This document shows, one piece after another, positions 33,534 through 42,828 of a DNA stretch of 42,828 bases. The notes under the pieces were generated by a model that worked only from the letters and a program-made list of their open reading frames with translations, made no database searches and was not told the origin of the DNA. The DNA is from an uncultured Pelagibacteraceae bacterium (GTDB lineage: Bacteria > Pseudomonadota > Alphaproteobacteria > Pelagibacterales > Pelagibacteraceae), in contig CACMAZ010000009.1 of the NCBI GenBank assembly GCA_902611815.1, positions 1-42,828 on the forward strand, written 5' to 3'. The translations under genes and the position numbers were made by a program. Each line of letters begins with the position of its first letter. Positions within the stretch are counted from its first letter, which is position 1.

Positions 33534-36401
33534 CTATTTAAATACTTTATCTAAAATTTCTTTTTGTTGTTTAGCATGTCTATTAGCATATCCAGTAGCA
33601 GGCGATGCCGCAGCCTTTCTGCCAATATAATCTAATTTCTTTTTAACTCCTAAATTATCCAAAGTCCATTGAATATAATCTCTTACAGATGACCATGCGC
33701 CCATATTTTTAGGCTCCTCCTGGCACCAAAAAAACTGAGAATTTGAGACATATGGTTTAATGGCTTTAGTTAAAGATTTTACTGGGAATGGGTATAATTC
33801 TTCAATTCTAACAAAAATTACATCATCAACCTTATTTTTTTCTCTTGCTTCGAGTAGATCAAAATAAATTTTACCTGAGCAAATTATAACTTTTCTGACC
33901 TTTTTAGCTTTTTTAATTTTTACAAATTTAGAATTTTTGATTAAAGCATGGTCTTCTAATACTCTATGAAAAGAATTAGATTTATTAAAATCATCTAAAT
34001 TTGACACACAATATTTATGTCTCAGCAAAGACTTAGGTGTCATAATAACTAATGGTTTTCTAAATTCCCTGTGAATTTGTCTTCTTAAAGCGTGAAAATA
34101 GTTAGCGGGTGTTGTACAATTCATTACCTGAATATTTTCTTGGGCACATAATTGTAAAAAACGCTCCAATCTTGCAGATGAATGTTCTGGGCCTTGTCCT
34201 TCATATCCATGGGGTAAAAGCATTACAAGTCCTGAGGCCCTTGACCACTTTCTCTCTCCTGATGCTATAAATTGATCTATAACTACTTGTGCTCCATTTG
34301 CAAAATCTCCAAATTGTGCTTCCCATATAGTTAGTGTTTCTGGTTCAACCAAACTATAACCATATTCAAAACCTAGAACTGCCAATTCAGACAACAGACT
34401 GTCGACTATTTCATATTTTTTTTGATTATTTGAAATATTATTTAACGGGATATATCTTGAATTATCATTTTGGTTCCTAATTACTGAATGTCTTTGACTA
34501 AATGTACCTCTGCCTGAGTCCTGTCCGACTAACCTTACTGGAAAACCTTCTTCTAACAAAGTACCAAAAGCCAGGCTTTCTGCTGTAGACCAATCAATAT
34601 TTTTTCCTTCAGCTACTGTTTTCGCTCTTTGAGAAAAGACTCTTTCGATTGTTTTATGAGCAAATATTTTTGAAGGTATTGAGTTTATTTTTTCTGATAT
34701 TTTCTTAATTTTGTCATTGTTTACTCCCGTTACTCCTTTTTTATCTTTACCTTTAGTTGGTTGATATCTTGACCATGTTCCTTCAAACCAATTTAATTTT
34801 GGTTTATAATCTTTTGCAGTTTTAAACTGATTTTCCAAAAGTTGTTTAAAATCTGTATTCATTTTATTAAACTCACTTTCAGATAAAGTTCCCTCCTGAA
34901 CCAGTTTTTTACCATAAATATTTAGTGTAGTTGGGTGAGCCCTAATTTTTTTATACATTAATGGCTGAGTGAATGAAGGTTCGTCCCCTTCATTATGGCC
35001 AAACCGTCTATAACAAATCATGTCTATAACAACATCTTTATTAAATTTTTGCCTAAATTCTATTGCGATTTTTGCACAATGAACAACAGACTCTGGATCG
35101 TCTCCATTACAGTGTAAAATCGGTGACTCCACAACTTTTCCTAAATCAGAAGGATATGGACTTGATCTTGCAAACCTTGGGCTGGTTGTAAATCCAATTT
35201 GGTTGTTAACGATTATGTGAATAGTTCCTCCGGTATTATGTCCTTTAAGACCTGACATTGCAAAACATTCTGCTACTACACCTTGCCCAGCAAACGCAGC
35301 ATCTCCATGAATTAGAACTGGTATTACTTTTTTTCTTTCTTCGTCCTTATGAAAAAATTGTTTTGCTCTAGTTTGACCGAGGACTATGGGATTGACTGCC
35401 TCTAAATGTGATGGGTTATCAGTCAAACTCACATGAACAGAATTTCCATCGAATTCTCTATCTGAAGATGCTCCTAAATGATATTTTACATCACCTGTCG
35501 AGTCATCATGTGTAGCTGAAAATTCACCTGCAAATTCATTAAAAATTCTTTTATAAGATTTTTGTAAAACATTTGCTAAAACATTTAATCTTCCTCTATG
35601 AGGCATTCCAATTTTAATTTCTTTTGCACCTAATTGACCTCCTCGTTTAATTATTTGTTCTAAAGATGGTATTAAGGACTCGCCACCATCTAGACCAAAT
35701 CTTTTAGTTCCAACATATTTTTTTGCCAAAAATTTTTCAAATCCTTCTGCCTGGATTATTTTATTCATAATTGCTATTTTTCCATTTCTAGTAAAATTTA
35801 ATTGATTTTCTTTTTTTTCCATCCTTTCTCTGAACCAGACTTTTTCAGCTGGATCTGTAATATGCATAAATTCTGCACCAATTGTTGAGCAATAGATTTT
35901 TTTTAAATTATTTGTTATTTCTTTAATTGTTGCATGTCCTATATCCATATAGTTATCTAAGAAAATTTTCCTATTAAGATCATCTGCAGTAAAACCATGA
36001 TCTTTTGGATGTAAATCATGTAAGTACTCTCTTTTCATTAAACCCAAAGGATCTAAATTTGCAATCAAATGACCTCTTGTTCTGTAAGCTCTTATTAGCG
36101 TTATAGCTCTTATAGAATCTGAAACTTTTTTATCTGCATTAACTTTTTCTGTAGGAACATTATTTTTATAGTTTAAATTATTTCTATTAATTTTTATTTT
36201 TTTAGGACTCCAATTTGGTCCTTGAATTTCTTTGGAAATAACTTCTAGATCTTCATTAAGACTTTCAAAATAGCTCCTCCAACTTTCAGGTAAATTTGGA
36301 TCTCCCTCTATAAATTTTACATACATTTCCTCAATAAATCCGCTGTTGGATTTATTTAAAAAAGTTGCATTTTTATTTTCTAAGTTATTTGAGGAACTCA
36401 T
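33534..36401 (-). CDS. sucA: 2-oxoglutarate dehydrogenase E1
   Basis: A 955-residue thiamine-diphosphate enzyme. N-terminal FLNKSNSGFIEEMYVKFIEGDPNLPESWRSYF is the E1o motif, IGMPHRGRLNVLANV and HLGASSD lie near 270-310, the ThDP site GDAAFAGQGVVAECFAMSGL with VNNQIGFTT near 365-400, and GHNEGDEPSFTQP follows. It decarboxylates 2-oxoglutarate and loads succinyl onto E2. Presence shows a complete oxidative TCA branch. Upstream 35 bp to sucD; no clear terminator or promoter in the gap. Confidence 0.98.
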   Translation of the reverse strand: MSSSNNLENKNATFLNKSNSGFIEEMYVKFIEGDPNLPESWRSYFESLNEDLEVISKEIQGPNWSPKKIKINRNNLNYKNNVPTEKVNADKKVSDSIRAITLIRAYRTRGHLIANLDPLGLMKREYLHDLHPKDHGFTADDLNRKIFLDNYMDIGHATIKEITNNLKKIYCSTIGAEFMHITDPAEKVWFRERMEKKENQLNFTRNGKIAIMNKIIQAEGFEKFLAKKYVGTKRFGLDGGESLIPSLEQIIKRGGQLGAKEIKIGMPHRGRLNVLANVLQKSYKRIFNEFAGEFSATHDDSTGDVKYHLGASSDREFDGNSVHVSLTDNPSHLEAVNPIVLGQTRAKQFFHKDEERKKVIPVLIHGDAAFAGQGVVAECFAMSGLKGHNTGGTIHIIVNNQIGFTTSPRFARSSPYPSDLGKVVESPILHCNGDDPESVVHCAKIAIEFRQKFNKDVVIDMICYRRFGHNEGDEPSFTQPLMYKKIRAHPTTLNIYGKKLVQEGTLSESEFNKMNTDFKQLLENQFKTAKDYKPKLNWFEGTWSRYQPTKGKDKKGVTGVNNDKIKKISEKINSIPSKIFAHKTIERVFSQRAKTVAEGKNIDWSTAESLAFGTLLEEGFPVRLVGQDSGRGTFSQRHSVIRNQNDNSRYIPLNNISNNQKKYEIVDSLLSELAVLGFEYGYSLVEPETLTIWEAQFGDFANGAQVVIDQFIASGERKWSRASGLVMLLPHGYEGQGPEHSSARLERFLQLCAQENIQVMNCTTPANYFHALRRQIHREFRKPLVIMTPKSLLRHKYCVSNLDDFNKSNSFHRVLEDHALIKNSKFVKIKKAKKVRKVIICSGKIYFDLLEAREKNKVDDVIFVRIEELYPFPVKSLTKAIKPYVSNSQFFWCQEEPKNMGAWSSVRDYIQWTLDNLGVKKKLDYIGRKAAASPATGYANRHAKQQKEILDKVFK

Positions 36402-36436
36402 TTATATTTACTATTTATAATACAAAGTTCCTTTAT

Positions 36437-37312
36437 TTAAAGAGACAATTTATCTAAAAGTGTTTTGCCCAACTCGGCAGGAGAATTAGCTATAGTAATG
36501 CCTGCTTTTTCCATAGTTTCTATTTTGTCTTTTGCGCTACCTTTGCCTCCAGAAATAATTGCTCCAGCATGCCCCATTCTTCTACCGGGTGGTGCTGTAA
36601 CTCCTGCAATAAATCCAACCATAGGCTTTTTGATAGAATGACTTTTTATAAATTCTGCAGCTTCTTCCTCTGCAGAACCACCGATTTCCCCAATCATTAG
36701 TATAGATTTTGTATCATCGTCTTTTAAAAAAAGATCAAGACAATCAATAAAATTTGTTCCATTAATTGGATCGCCTCCAATACCTATACAAGTCGATTGG
36801 CCCAGTCCATTTTCAGTAGTTTGAGCAACTGCTTCGTAAGTTAATGTACCTGATCTTGAGACTATTCCAACTGTTCCTTTTTTATGAATATTTCCTGGCA
36901 TTATTCCAATTTTACATTCATCAGGTGTAATAATACCTGGGCAGTTAGGGCCAATTAATCTTGATTTAGATTTTGATAATTTTTGTTTAACTTTTAACAT
37001 GTCTAATATTGGTATCCCCTCAGTGATACAAACAATCAATTCTATAGATGCATCTAATGCCTCAATTATTGCAGCAGCAGCAAACTTTGCTGGGACATAA
37101 ATCATTGAAGCATTCGCGCCAGTTTTATCTTTAGCTTCTTTAACAGTATTAAAGACTGGTCTACCCAAATGTTCTTGGCCTCCTTTTTTGGGAGTTACAC
37201 CACCTACAAGATTAGTTCCATACTTAATAGCTTGTTCAGAGTGAAATGTGCCATGGGATCCTGTAAATCCTTGGCAAATTACTTTAGTTTCTTTATTTAC
37301 TAAAATAGACAT
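36437..37312 (-). CDS. sucD: Succinyl-CoA synthetase alpha subunit
   Basis: A 291-residue CoA-binding subunit: [21 protein letters not shown] at about 14-34, [19 protein letters not shown], the [16 protein letters not shown] loop, and the active-site histidine in [18 protein letters not shown] that carries the phosphate. With SucC it makes ATP or GTP from succinyl-CoA. Its ATG shares one base with the sucC stop (TAATG). Confidence 0.98.
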   Translation of the reverse strand: MSILVNKETKVICQGFTGSHGTFHSEQAIKYGTNLVGGVTPKKGGQEHLGRPVFNTVKEAKDKTGANASMIYVPAKFAAAAIIEALDASIELIVCITEGIPILDMLKVKQKLSKSKSRLIGPNCPGIITPDECKIGIMPGNIHKKGTVGIVSRSGTLTYEAVAQTTENGLGQSTCIGIGGDPINGTNFIDCLDLFLKDDDTKSILMIGEIGGSAEEEAAEFIKSHSIKKPMVGFIAGVTAPPGRRMGHAGAIISGGKGSAKDKIETMEKAGITIANSPAELGKTLLDKLSL

Positions 37313-38471
37313 TATTTTATTGCTTTTACAATTTTGCTAGCCGCATCTGACAAATCTGATGCGGAAATTATTTTTAACCCTGAGTTATCTAAAATTAGTT
37401 TACCTTCTTTATAGTTTGTTCCAGCTAATCTAACTACAAGTGGTACATTGATATTAATTTCTTTTGCTGCTTCAACAACTCCTTGAGCAAGAATATCGCA
37501 TCTCATAATGCCTCCAAAAATATTTATTAATATTCCTTTAACATTTGGATCTGAAAGTATAATTTTAAAGGCTGCAGAAACTTTTTCTTTTGAGGCTCCA
37601 CCACCCACATCTAAAAAATTTGCTGGCTCTTGCCCAAACAATTTAATTATATCCATGGTTGCCATTGCTAATCCTGCTCCATTTACCATACAGCCAATTG
37701 ATCCATCTAATTTTATATAGGCTAAATCATGTTTGCTTGCCTCAATTTCTGATGGATCTTCCTCATTTAAATCCCTTAGGCTTTGAATCTCTGGTTGCCT
37801 AAAAATTGAATTATCATCAAAATTCATTTTGGCATCTAAACAGATTAGATTATCATCTTCCGTTAATATTAAAGGATTTATTTCAACTAAGTTTGCATCA
37901 GTAGATATAAACATTTTATAAATTGATTTAATTAGATTTATTCCTTGTAAAATTGTATTGTCTTTTAGATTAAAAATTTTGACAATTTTTTTGCAATTTT
38001 CATCATCAATATCCTCAAGATAATCTACTTTAGTCGTAATTATTTTTTCAGGACTCTTTTTAGCTACTTCTTCAATGTCCATTCCTCCTTGATCACTAGA
38101 AATAAATGCAATTTTTGAACTTGCTCTATCAATAAGACAAGACAAGTAAAATTCTTTCTTAATTTTAGACGACTCTTCAATATAAAGTCTTTTTACTTCT
38201 TTGCCATTTGGACCAGTCTGGTGAGTAATAAGAGTTTTACCCAACATCTCTTTTGCAGCATCAGTTAATTCCTCAATATTATTCAATATTTTGACTCCTC
38301 CAGCTTTACCTCTACCTCCAGCGTGTATCTGTGCTTTTAAAACATATTTTTTAGTCTTAATCTTTTTTGCTTTTTCAATTAACTCGTTTACTGTGAAAGC
38401 AAATTCACCTTTTGGAACACTCGCACCATATTTTTTTAAGATTTGTTTTGCTTGATGTTCGTGAATATTCA

Positions 38472-38472
<1 letters not shown>
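37312..38472 (-). CDS. sucC: Succinyl-CoA synthetase beta subunit
   Basis: A 386-residue ATP-grasp subunit starting [17 protein letters not shown], with [42 protein letters not shown] and a C-terminal CoA-ligase part ([32 protein letters not shown]). Binds nucleotide and succinate. Overlaps sucD and mdh by one base each, so all three are coupled. Confidence 0.98.
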
Positions 38473-39440
<968 letters not shown>

Positions 39441-40934
39441 CTATTTCATTGTTGGCATTATAAACTCTGGGTTTGATCTAACTCCTGAAGGCCACCTAGA
39501 TGTAATTGTTTTTAATTTCGTATAAAATCTTACACCCTCAGGTCCATGCATGTGTTGATCTCCAAAAAGTGATCTTTTCCATCCTCCAAAACTGTGGAAT
39601 GCGACTGGCACAGGTATAGGTATATTTATACCAACCATGCCAACTTTAATTTTGCTTGCAAAAGTTCTTCCAACATCACCATCACGTGTGTAAATACTTG
39701 TTCCATTACCAAATTCATGTTCGTTAATTAAATTAATTGCCTCGTTAAAATCTTTAGCTCTTACAACTGATAAAACTGGACCGAAGATCTCTTCTTTGTA
39801 AATTCTCATATCTTTACTCACATGATCAAATAAACATCCTCCAATAAAAAATCCTTTTTCATAACCTTGTAACTTTATATTTCTACCATCCACAACTAAC
39901 TTAGCGCCCTCTTTCACACCTAAATCTACATATCCTCTCACTTTTTCAAGATGTTCTTTTGTAACTAAGGGACCCATCTCTGAACTTTTATCCATTCCAG
40001 GACCAACTTTTAAAGCCTCGACTTTTTTTGATAGTTTTCCTACTAATTCATCACCAATTTTTCCAACAGCAACTGCTACTGATTGAGCCATGCATCTTTC
40101 TCCTGCAGATCCATATGCTGCTCCCATTAATCCGTTAACAGCTTGATCTAAATCACAGTCAGGCATAACAACACAATGATTTTTTGCACCTCCTAAAGCT
40201 TGTACCCTTTTTTCATTTTTTGCAGCATTTTCGTAAATATATTTTGCTATTGGAGTCGATCCAACAAAACTTACTGCTTGAATTTTTTTATTTGTTAAAA
40301 TTGCATCAACTACCTCTTTATCTCCATTGACAACATTAAGAACTCCATCAGGTAAACCAGCTTCTGAAAATAGCTCTGCTAACTTTATTGAACATGAAGG
40401 ATCTTTCTCTGACGGTTTTAAAATAAATGTATTTCCACATGCGATAGCCATCGGAAACATCCACATTGGTACCATAGCTGGAAAATTAAATGGGGTTATA
40501 CCTGCACAAACACCAAGTGGCTGTCTAATTGACCAGCTGTCAATCTCAGTGCCAACATTTTCTGTAAATTCCCCTTTTAACATTTGAGGTATACCGCAGG
40601 CAAACTCAACTATCTCTAAACCTCTTGTCAGTGAACCTTTCGCATCCTCGTAAACCTTACCATGTTCAGAAACGATTAATTTTGTTAGTTCATCTGAATT
40701 TTTTTCTATCAATTCTTTAAATTTAAACATGACTCTTGCTCTTTGTATTGGTGGTTTTAGTGACCATGTTTCAAAGGCTTTTGATGCTATATCAACAGCT
40801 TGGTCTAAGTCATTTTTTGTTCCAAGTGAGACTTCGCTTTCTTGTGATCCTGTTGCGGGATTAAAAACTTTTCCACTTCTTTTGGATGAACCAGGAAAAA
40901 TTTTACCATTTACGTAATGTTGTATTAAATTCAT
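39441..40934 (-). CDS. mmsA: Methylmalonate/malonate-semialdehyde dehydrogenase (CoA-acylating)
   Basis: A 497-residue aldehyde dehydrogenase of the MmsA type. It has ITPFNFPAMVPMWMFPMAIACGN (about 145-170), KPSEKDPS, the FVGSTPIAKYIY loop, and the catalytic cysteine in YGSAGERCMAQS near residue 282. The C-terminal part reads HSFGGWKRSLFGDQHMHGPEGVRFYTK, typical for MmsA. It makes propionyl-CoA or acetyl-CoA from the semialdehydes of valine, beta-alanine, thymine, inositol or 3-hydroxypropionate breakdown. I used the ATG at 40934; an upstream TTG at 40940 is possible. Lying between sdhB and mdh, it probably delivers acyl-CoA to the TCA cycle. Confidence 0.93.
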   Translation of the reverse strand: MNLIQHYVNGKIFPGSSKRSGKVFNPATGSQESEVSLGTKNDLDQAVDIASKAFETWSLKPPIQRARVMFKFKELIEKNSDELTKLIVSEHGKVYEDAKGSLTRGLEIVEFACGIPQMLKGEFTENVGTEIDSWSIRQPLGVCAGITPFNFPAMVPMWMFPMAIACGNTFILKPSEKDPSCSIKLAELFSEAGLPDGVLNVVNGDKEVVDAILTNKKIQAVSFVGSTPIAKYIYENAAKNEKRVQALGGAKNHCVVMPDCDLDQAVNGLMGAAYGSAGERCMAQSVAVAVGKIGDELVGKLSKKVEALKVGPGMDKSSEMGPLVTKEHLEKVRGYVDLGVKEGAKLVVDGRNIKLQGYEKGFFIGGCLFDHVSKDMRIYKEEIFGPVLSVVRAKDFNEAINLINEHEFGNGTSIYTRDGDVGRTFASKIKVGMVGINIPIPVPVAFHSFGGWKRSLFGDQHMHGPEGVRFYTKLKTITSRWPSGVRSNPEFIMPTMK

Positions 40935-40958
40935 CGGCAAAATTATTTAATTAACTAA

Positions 40959-41732
40959 TTAGCTTGTTGCAAGCATTTTTTTGATAGATGCTATAGCTTT
41001 TGCTGGATTAAGACCCTTTGGACAAGCATTTGTACAGTTCATGATTGTATGGCACCTATATAGTTTTAGTTCGTCAGCTACTTTTTTTAATCTTGCTTTT
41101 CTATCTTCATCTCTTGAGTCTATTATCCACCTATAGGCTTGAAGTAAAACAGCTGGACCAAGATATTTATCTCCATTCCACCAATAACTAGGGCATGACG
41201 TGGAACAGCATGCGCACATAATACATTCATAAAGTCCATCAAGTTTAGCTCTATCTTCTTTGGATTGTAAGTTCTCGGTTTTGCTAGAATCGTTTGAATT
41301 TTTTAGCCAAGGTTCCACAGATTCATATTGTTTATAAAGTGTACTTAAATCTCCAATGAGATCTTTTAATACTTTTAAATGAGGGAGAGGATAAATATTA
41401 ATATCTCCTTTAATCTCTGAATGAGGTTTAGTGCAAGCTAAACCATTTTTTCCATCCATATTCATTGCGCAAGAACCACAAACTCCATGTGCACATGATC
41501 TTCTATAGGCGATAGTAGGATCAATTTCATTTTTTATTTTATTTAGTAGATCTAAGACTTTTGATGGACAATTATCCATATCTACTTCGTAAGTATCAAT
41601 TCTTGGGTTTTCGCCAGTTGAGGGGTCCCATCTATAAATATTAACTTTTCTTATATTCTTAGAACCTGTTGTGTCTTTAAAATATTTGCCCTTTTGGATT
41701 TTTGAATTCTTAGGCAAATTTATTTGAACCAT
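40959..41732 (-). CDS. sdhB: Succinate dehydrogenase iron-sulfur subunit
   Basis: A 257-residue protein with the three cluster sites: [2Fe-2S] in [15 protein letters not shown] (about 75-90), [4Fe-4S] in [17 protein letters not shown] and [3Fe-4S] in [17 protein letters not shown]. It passes electrons from SdhA to the quinone site (complex II, inner membrane face). Its ATG shares one base with the sdhA stop (TGATG). 24 bp precede mmsA, with no clear terminator. Confidence 0.97.
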   Translation of the reverse strand: MVQINLPKNSKIQKGKYFKDTTGSKNIRKVNIYRWDPSTGENPRIDTYEVDMDNCPSKVLDLLNKIKNEIDPTIAYRRSCAHGVCGSCAMNMDGKNGLACTKPHSEIKGDINIYPLPHLKVLKDLIGDLSTLYKQYESVEPWLKNSNDSSKTENLQSKEDRAKLDGLYECIMCACCSTSCPSYWWNGDKYLGPAVLLQAYRWIIDSRDEDRKARLKKVADELKLYRCHTIMNCTNACPKGLNPAKAIASIKKMLATS

Positions 41733-42828
41733 CAGTAGACTCTTTCCTGTGGCGGGAAATACTGCACATCATTAGTTAGTGTTGATCTGTGAACTGGTCT
41801 ATAATCTATTTTTGTTTTCTTACCTTCACACCAAGATAAAGTATGTTGCATGTATTTTTCATCGTCTCTCTTAGGATAATCTTCTCTAGCATGAGCACCT
41901 CTGCTCTCCTTTCTATAATATGCTGAGTCCATTGTTGTTATTGCTTGTCTTATTAAGTTATCAAACTCTAAGGTTTCAACTAAATCAGTATTAAAAATTA
42001 AAGATTTATCTTTCACTGATAAATTTTCCATACCTTCAAATGGTTTTCTTATTTGCTCAATGCCTTCTTTTAAAGTTTTTTCTGTTCTAAAAACGGCACA
42101 CTTTGACTGCATTGTTTTTTGCATAGATAATCTTAAATCTGCAGTACTATTTGAACCGCTAGAATTTCTAAGCTTATCAAATCTTGATAAACATTTATCA
42201 GTTTCAGAATCTGGAATATCTTCATGTGGTTGTCCAGGTTTTACTAATTCGGATGCTCTTTTTGCTGCAGCTCTTCCAAAAACAACTAAATCAATTAATG
42301 AATTAGATCCTAGTCTATTTGCTCCATGAACAGATACACATGCAGCCTCACCAATGGCCATTAATCCCGGAACTGTTTTTTCAGAACCATTTAGTGTTAG
42401 CACTTCAGCTTTGTAATTTGTAGGTATACCCCCCATGTTATAATGAACAGTTGGTACTACTGGTATTGGTTCTTTAGTAACATCAACGTTAGCGAATAAC
42501 TTCGAAGACTCTGATATGCCTGGTAATCTCTCTTCGATAACATTTTTATCTAGGTGATCTAAATGTAAGTGAACGTGATCTTTATCTTTACCAACCCCTC
42601 TGCCCTCATTTATTTCAACTGCAATAGATCTGCTCACCACATCTCTTGATGCTAAGTCCTTAGCTTTAGGAGCATATCTCTCCATAAATCTTTCACCTTT
42701 AGAGTTTACAAGATATCCGCCTTCACCTCTTACACCCTCAGATATTAAAGTGCCATGACCATAGATACCTGTTGGATGAAATTGAACAAATTCCATATCT
42801 TGTAAAGGTAAACCTGCTCTTAATACCA
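41732..42828 (-). CDS. sdhA: Succinate dehydrogenase flavoprotein subunit, C-terminal part (cut by window edge)
   Basis: About 365 codons are visible; the 5' part lies beyond the right edge and the frame is open to the last base (reading [10 protein letters not shown] before [10 protein letters not shown]). Marks include [86 protein letters not shown] and the C-terminal domain with [15 protein letters not shown]. It oxidises succinate to fumarate on covalently bound FAD. The FAD-attachment histidine and N-terminal Rossmann motif are outside the window. Confidence 0.97.
   Translation of the reverse strand, partial: VLRAGLPLQDMEFVQFHPTGIYGHGTLISEGVRGEGGYLVNSKGERFMERYAPKAKDLASRDVVSRSIAVEINEGRGVGKDKDHVHLHLDHLDKNVIEERLPGISESSKLFANVDVTKEPIPVVPTVHYNMGGIPTNYKAEVLTLNGSEKTVPGLMAIGEAACVSVHGANRLGSNSLIDLVVFGRAAAKRASELVKPGQPHEDIPDSETDKCLSRFDKLRNSSGSNSTADLRLSMQKTMQSKCAVFRTEKTLKEGIEQIRKPFEGMENLSVKDKSLIFNTDLVETLEFDNLIRQAITTMDSAYYRKESRGAHAREDYPKRDDEKYMQHTLSWCEGKKTKIDYRPVHRSTLTNDVQYFPPQERVY

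Overview
The window looks like a stretch of the streamlined, very AT-rich chromosome of a free-living marine alphaproteobacterium. The best fit is the SAR11 / Pelagibacterales group, close to 'Candidatus Pelagibacter'. This is inferred from gene content and style, not from a search. The signs are: strong A/T bias; gene spacing of 0-40 bp with many 1-20 bp overlaps; a RegA/ActR-type regulator; a class I lysyl-tRNA synthetase; the F1 ATP synthase genes (atpHAGDC) standing apart from F0 genes; an mdh-sucCD-sucAB-lpd cluster; and a SAM-II riboswitch in front of metX. I see no tRNA, rRNA, CRISPR array, insertion sequence, prophage or plasmid gene. Both ends of the window cut through genes (bioY on the left, sdhA on the right).

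Layout, left to right. (1) 1-816: the end of a BioY biotin transporter gene runs head-on into the RegA-type response regulator. (2) 973-4074 (+): a polyamine operon of three genes: ornithine decarboxylase-type enzyme, deoxyhypusine/homospermidine synthase homologue, and agmatinase-type ureohydrolase. (3) 4076-7550 (-): lysK, pyrD, rpmB and a YhhQ-type queuosine-precursor transporter, mostly with 1-bp stop/start overlaps. (4) 7636-12773 (+): trkH, an AmpG-type permease, a cytoplasm-type NlpC/P60 peptidase and a TPR-sulfotransferase, with no spacing between genes. (5) 12770-14744 (-): tyrA and hisC. (6) 14806-17346 (+): a promoter, a SAM-II riboswitch, then metX, metW and a glyoxalase II gene. 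(7) 17357-23948 (+): rplU, rpmA, obgE, proB, proA, nadD, rsfS, ctpA, rppH. (8) 23941-28780 (-): the F1 ATP synthase operon with a plausible promoter. (9) 28816-42828 (-): priA, then the 2-oxoglutarate dehydrogenase genes (lpd, sucB, sucA), sucD, sucC, mdh, an mmsA-type dehydrogenase, sdhB and sdhA.

How it fits together. The right third is central energy metabolism: TCA-cycle steps from 2-oxoglutarate to succinate, succinate to fumarate, malate to oxaloacetate, plus the F1 motor. MmsA probably feeds acetyl-CoA or propionyl-CoA into it. The middle is methionine, proline, tyrosine and histidine synthesis with ribosome-linked housekeeping genes. The left holds polyamine synthesis and a small putative murein-recycling pair (AmpG permease plus NlpC/P60 peptidase).

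Most of this is ordinary core genome. The items most worth a second look are the polyamine trio, whose chemistry is not fixed by homology; a terminator-like hairpin in its leader; the SAM-II element starting at the predicted transcription start and covering a glyoxalase gene; the TPR-sulfotransferase of unknown substrate; a possible leaderless promoter for rpmB; and the fact that all four convergent gene pairs meet at or within their stop codons. I did not find a clearly new multi-gene defence or mobile system.
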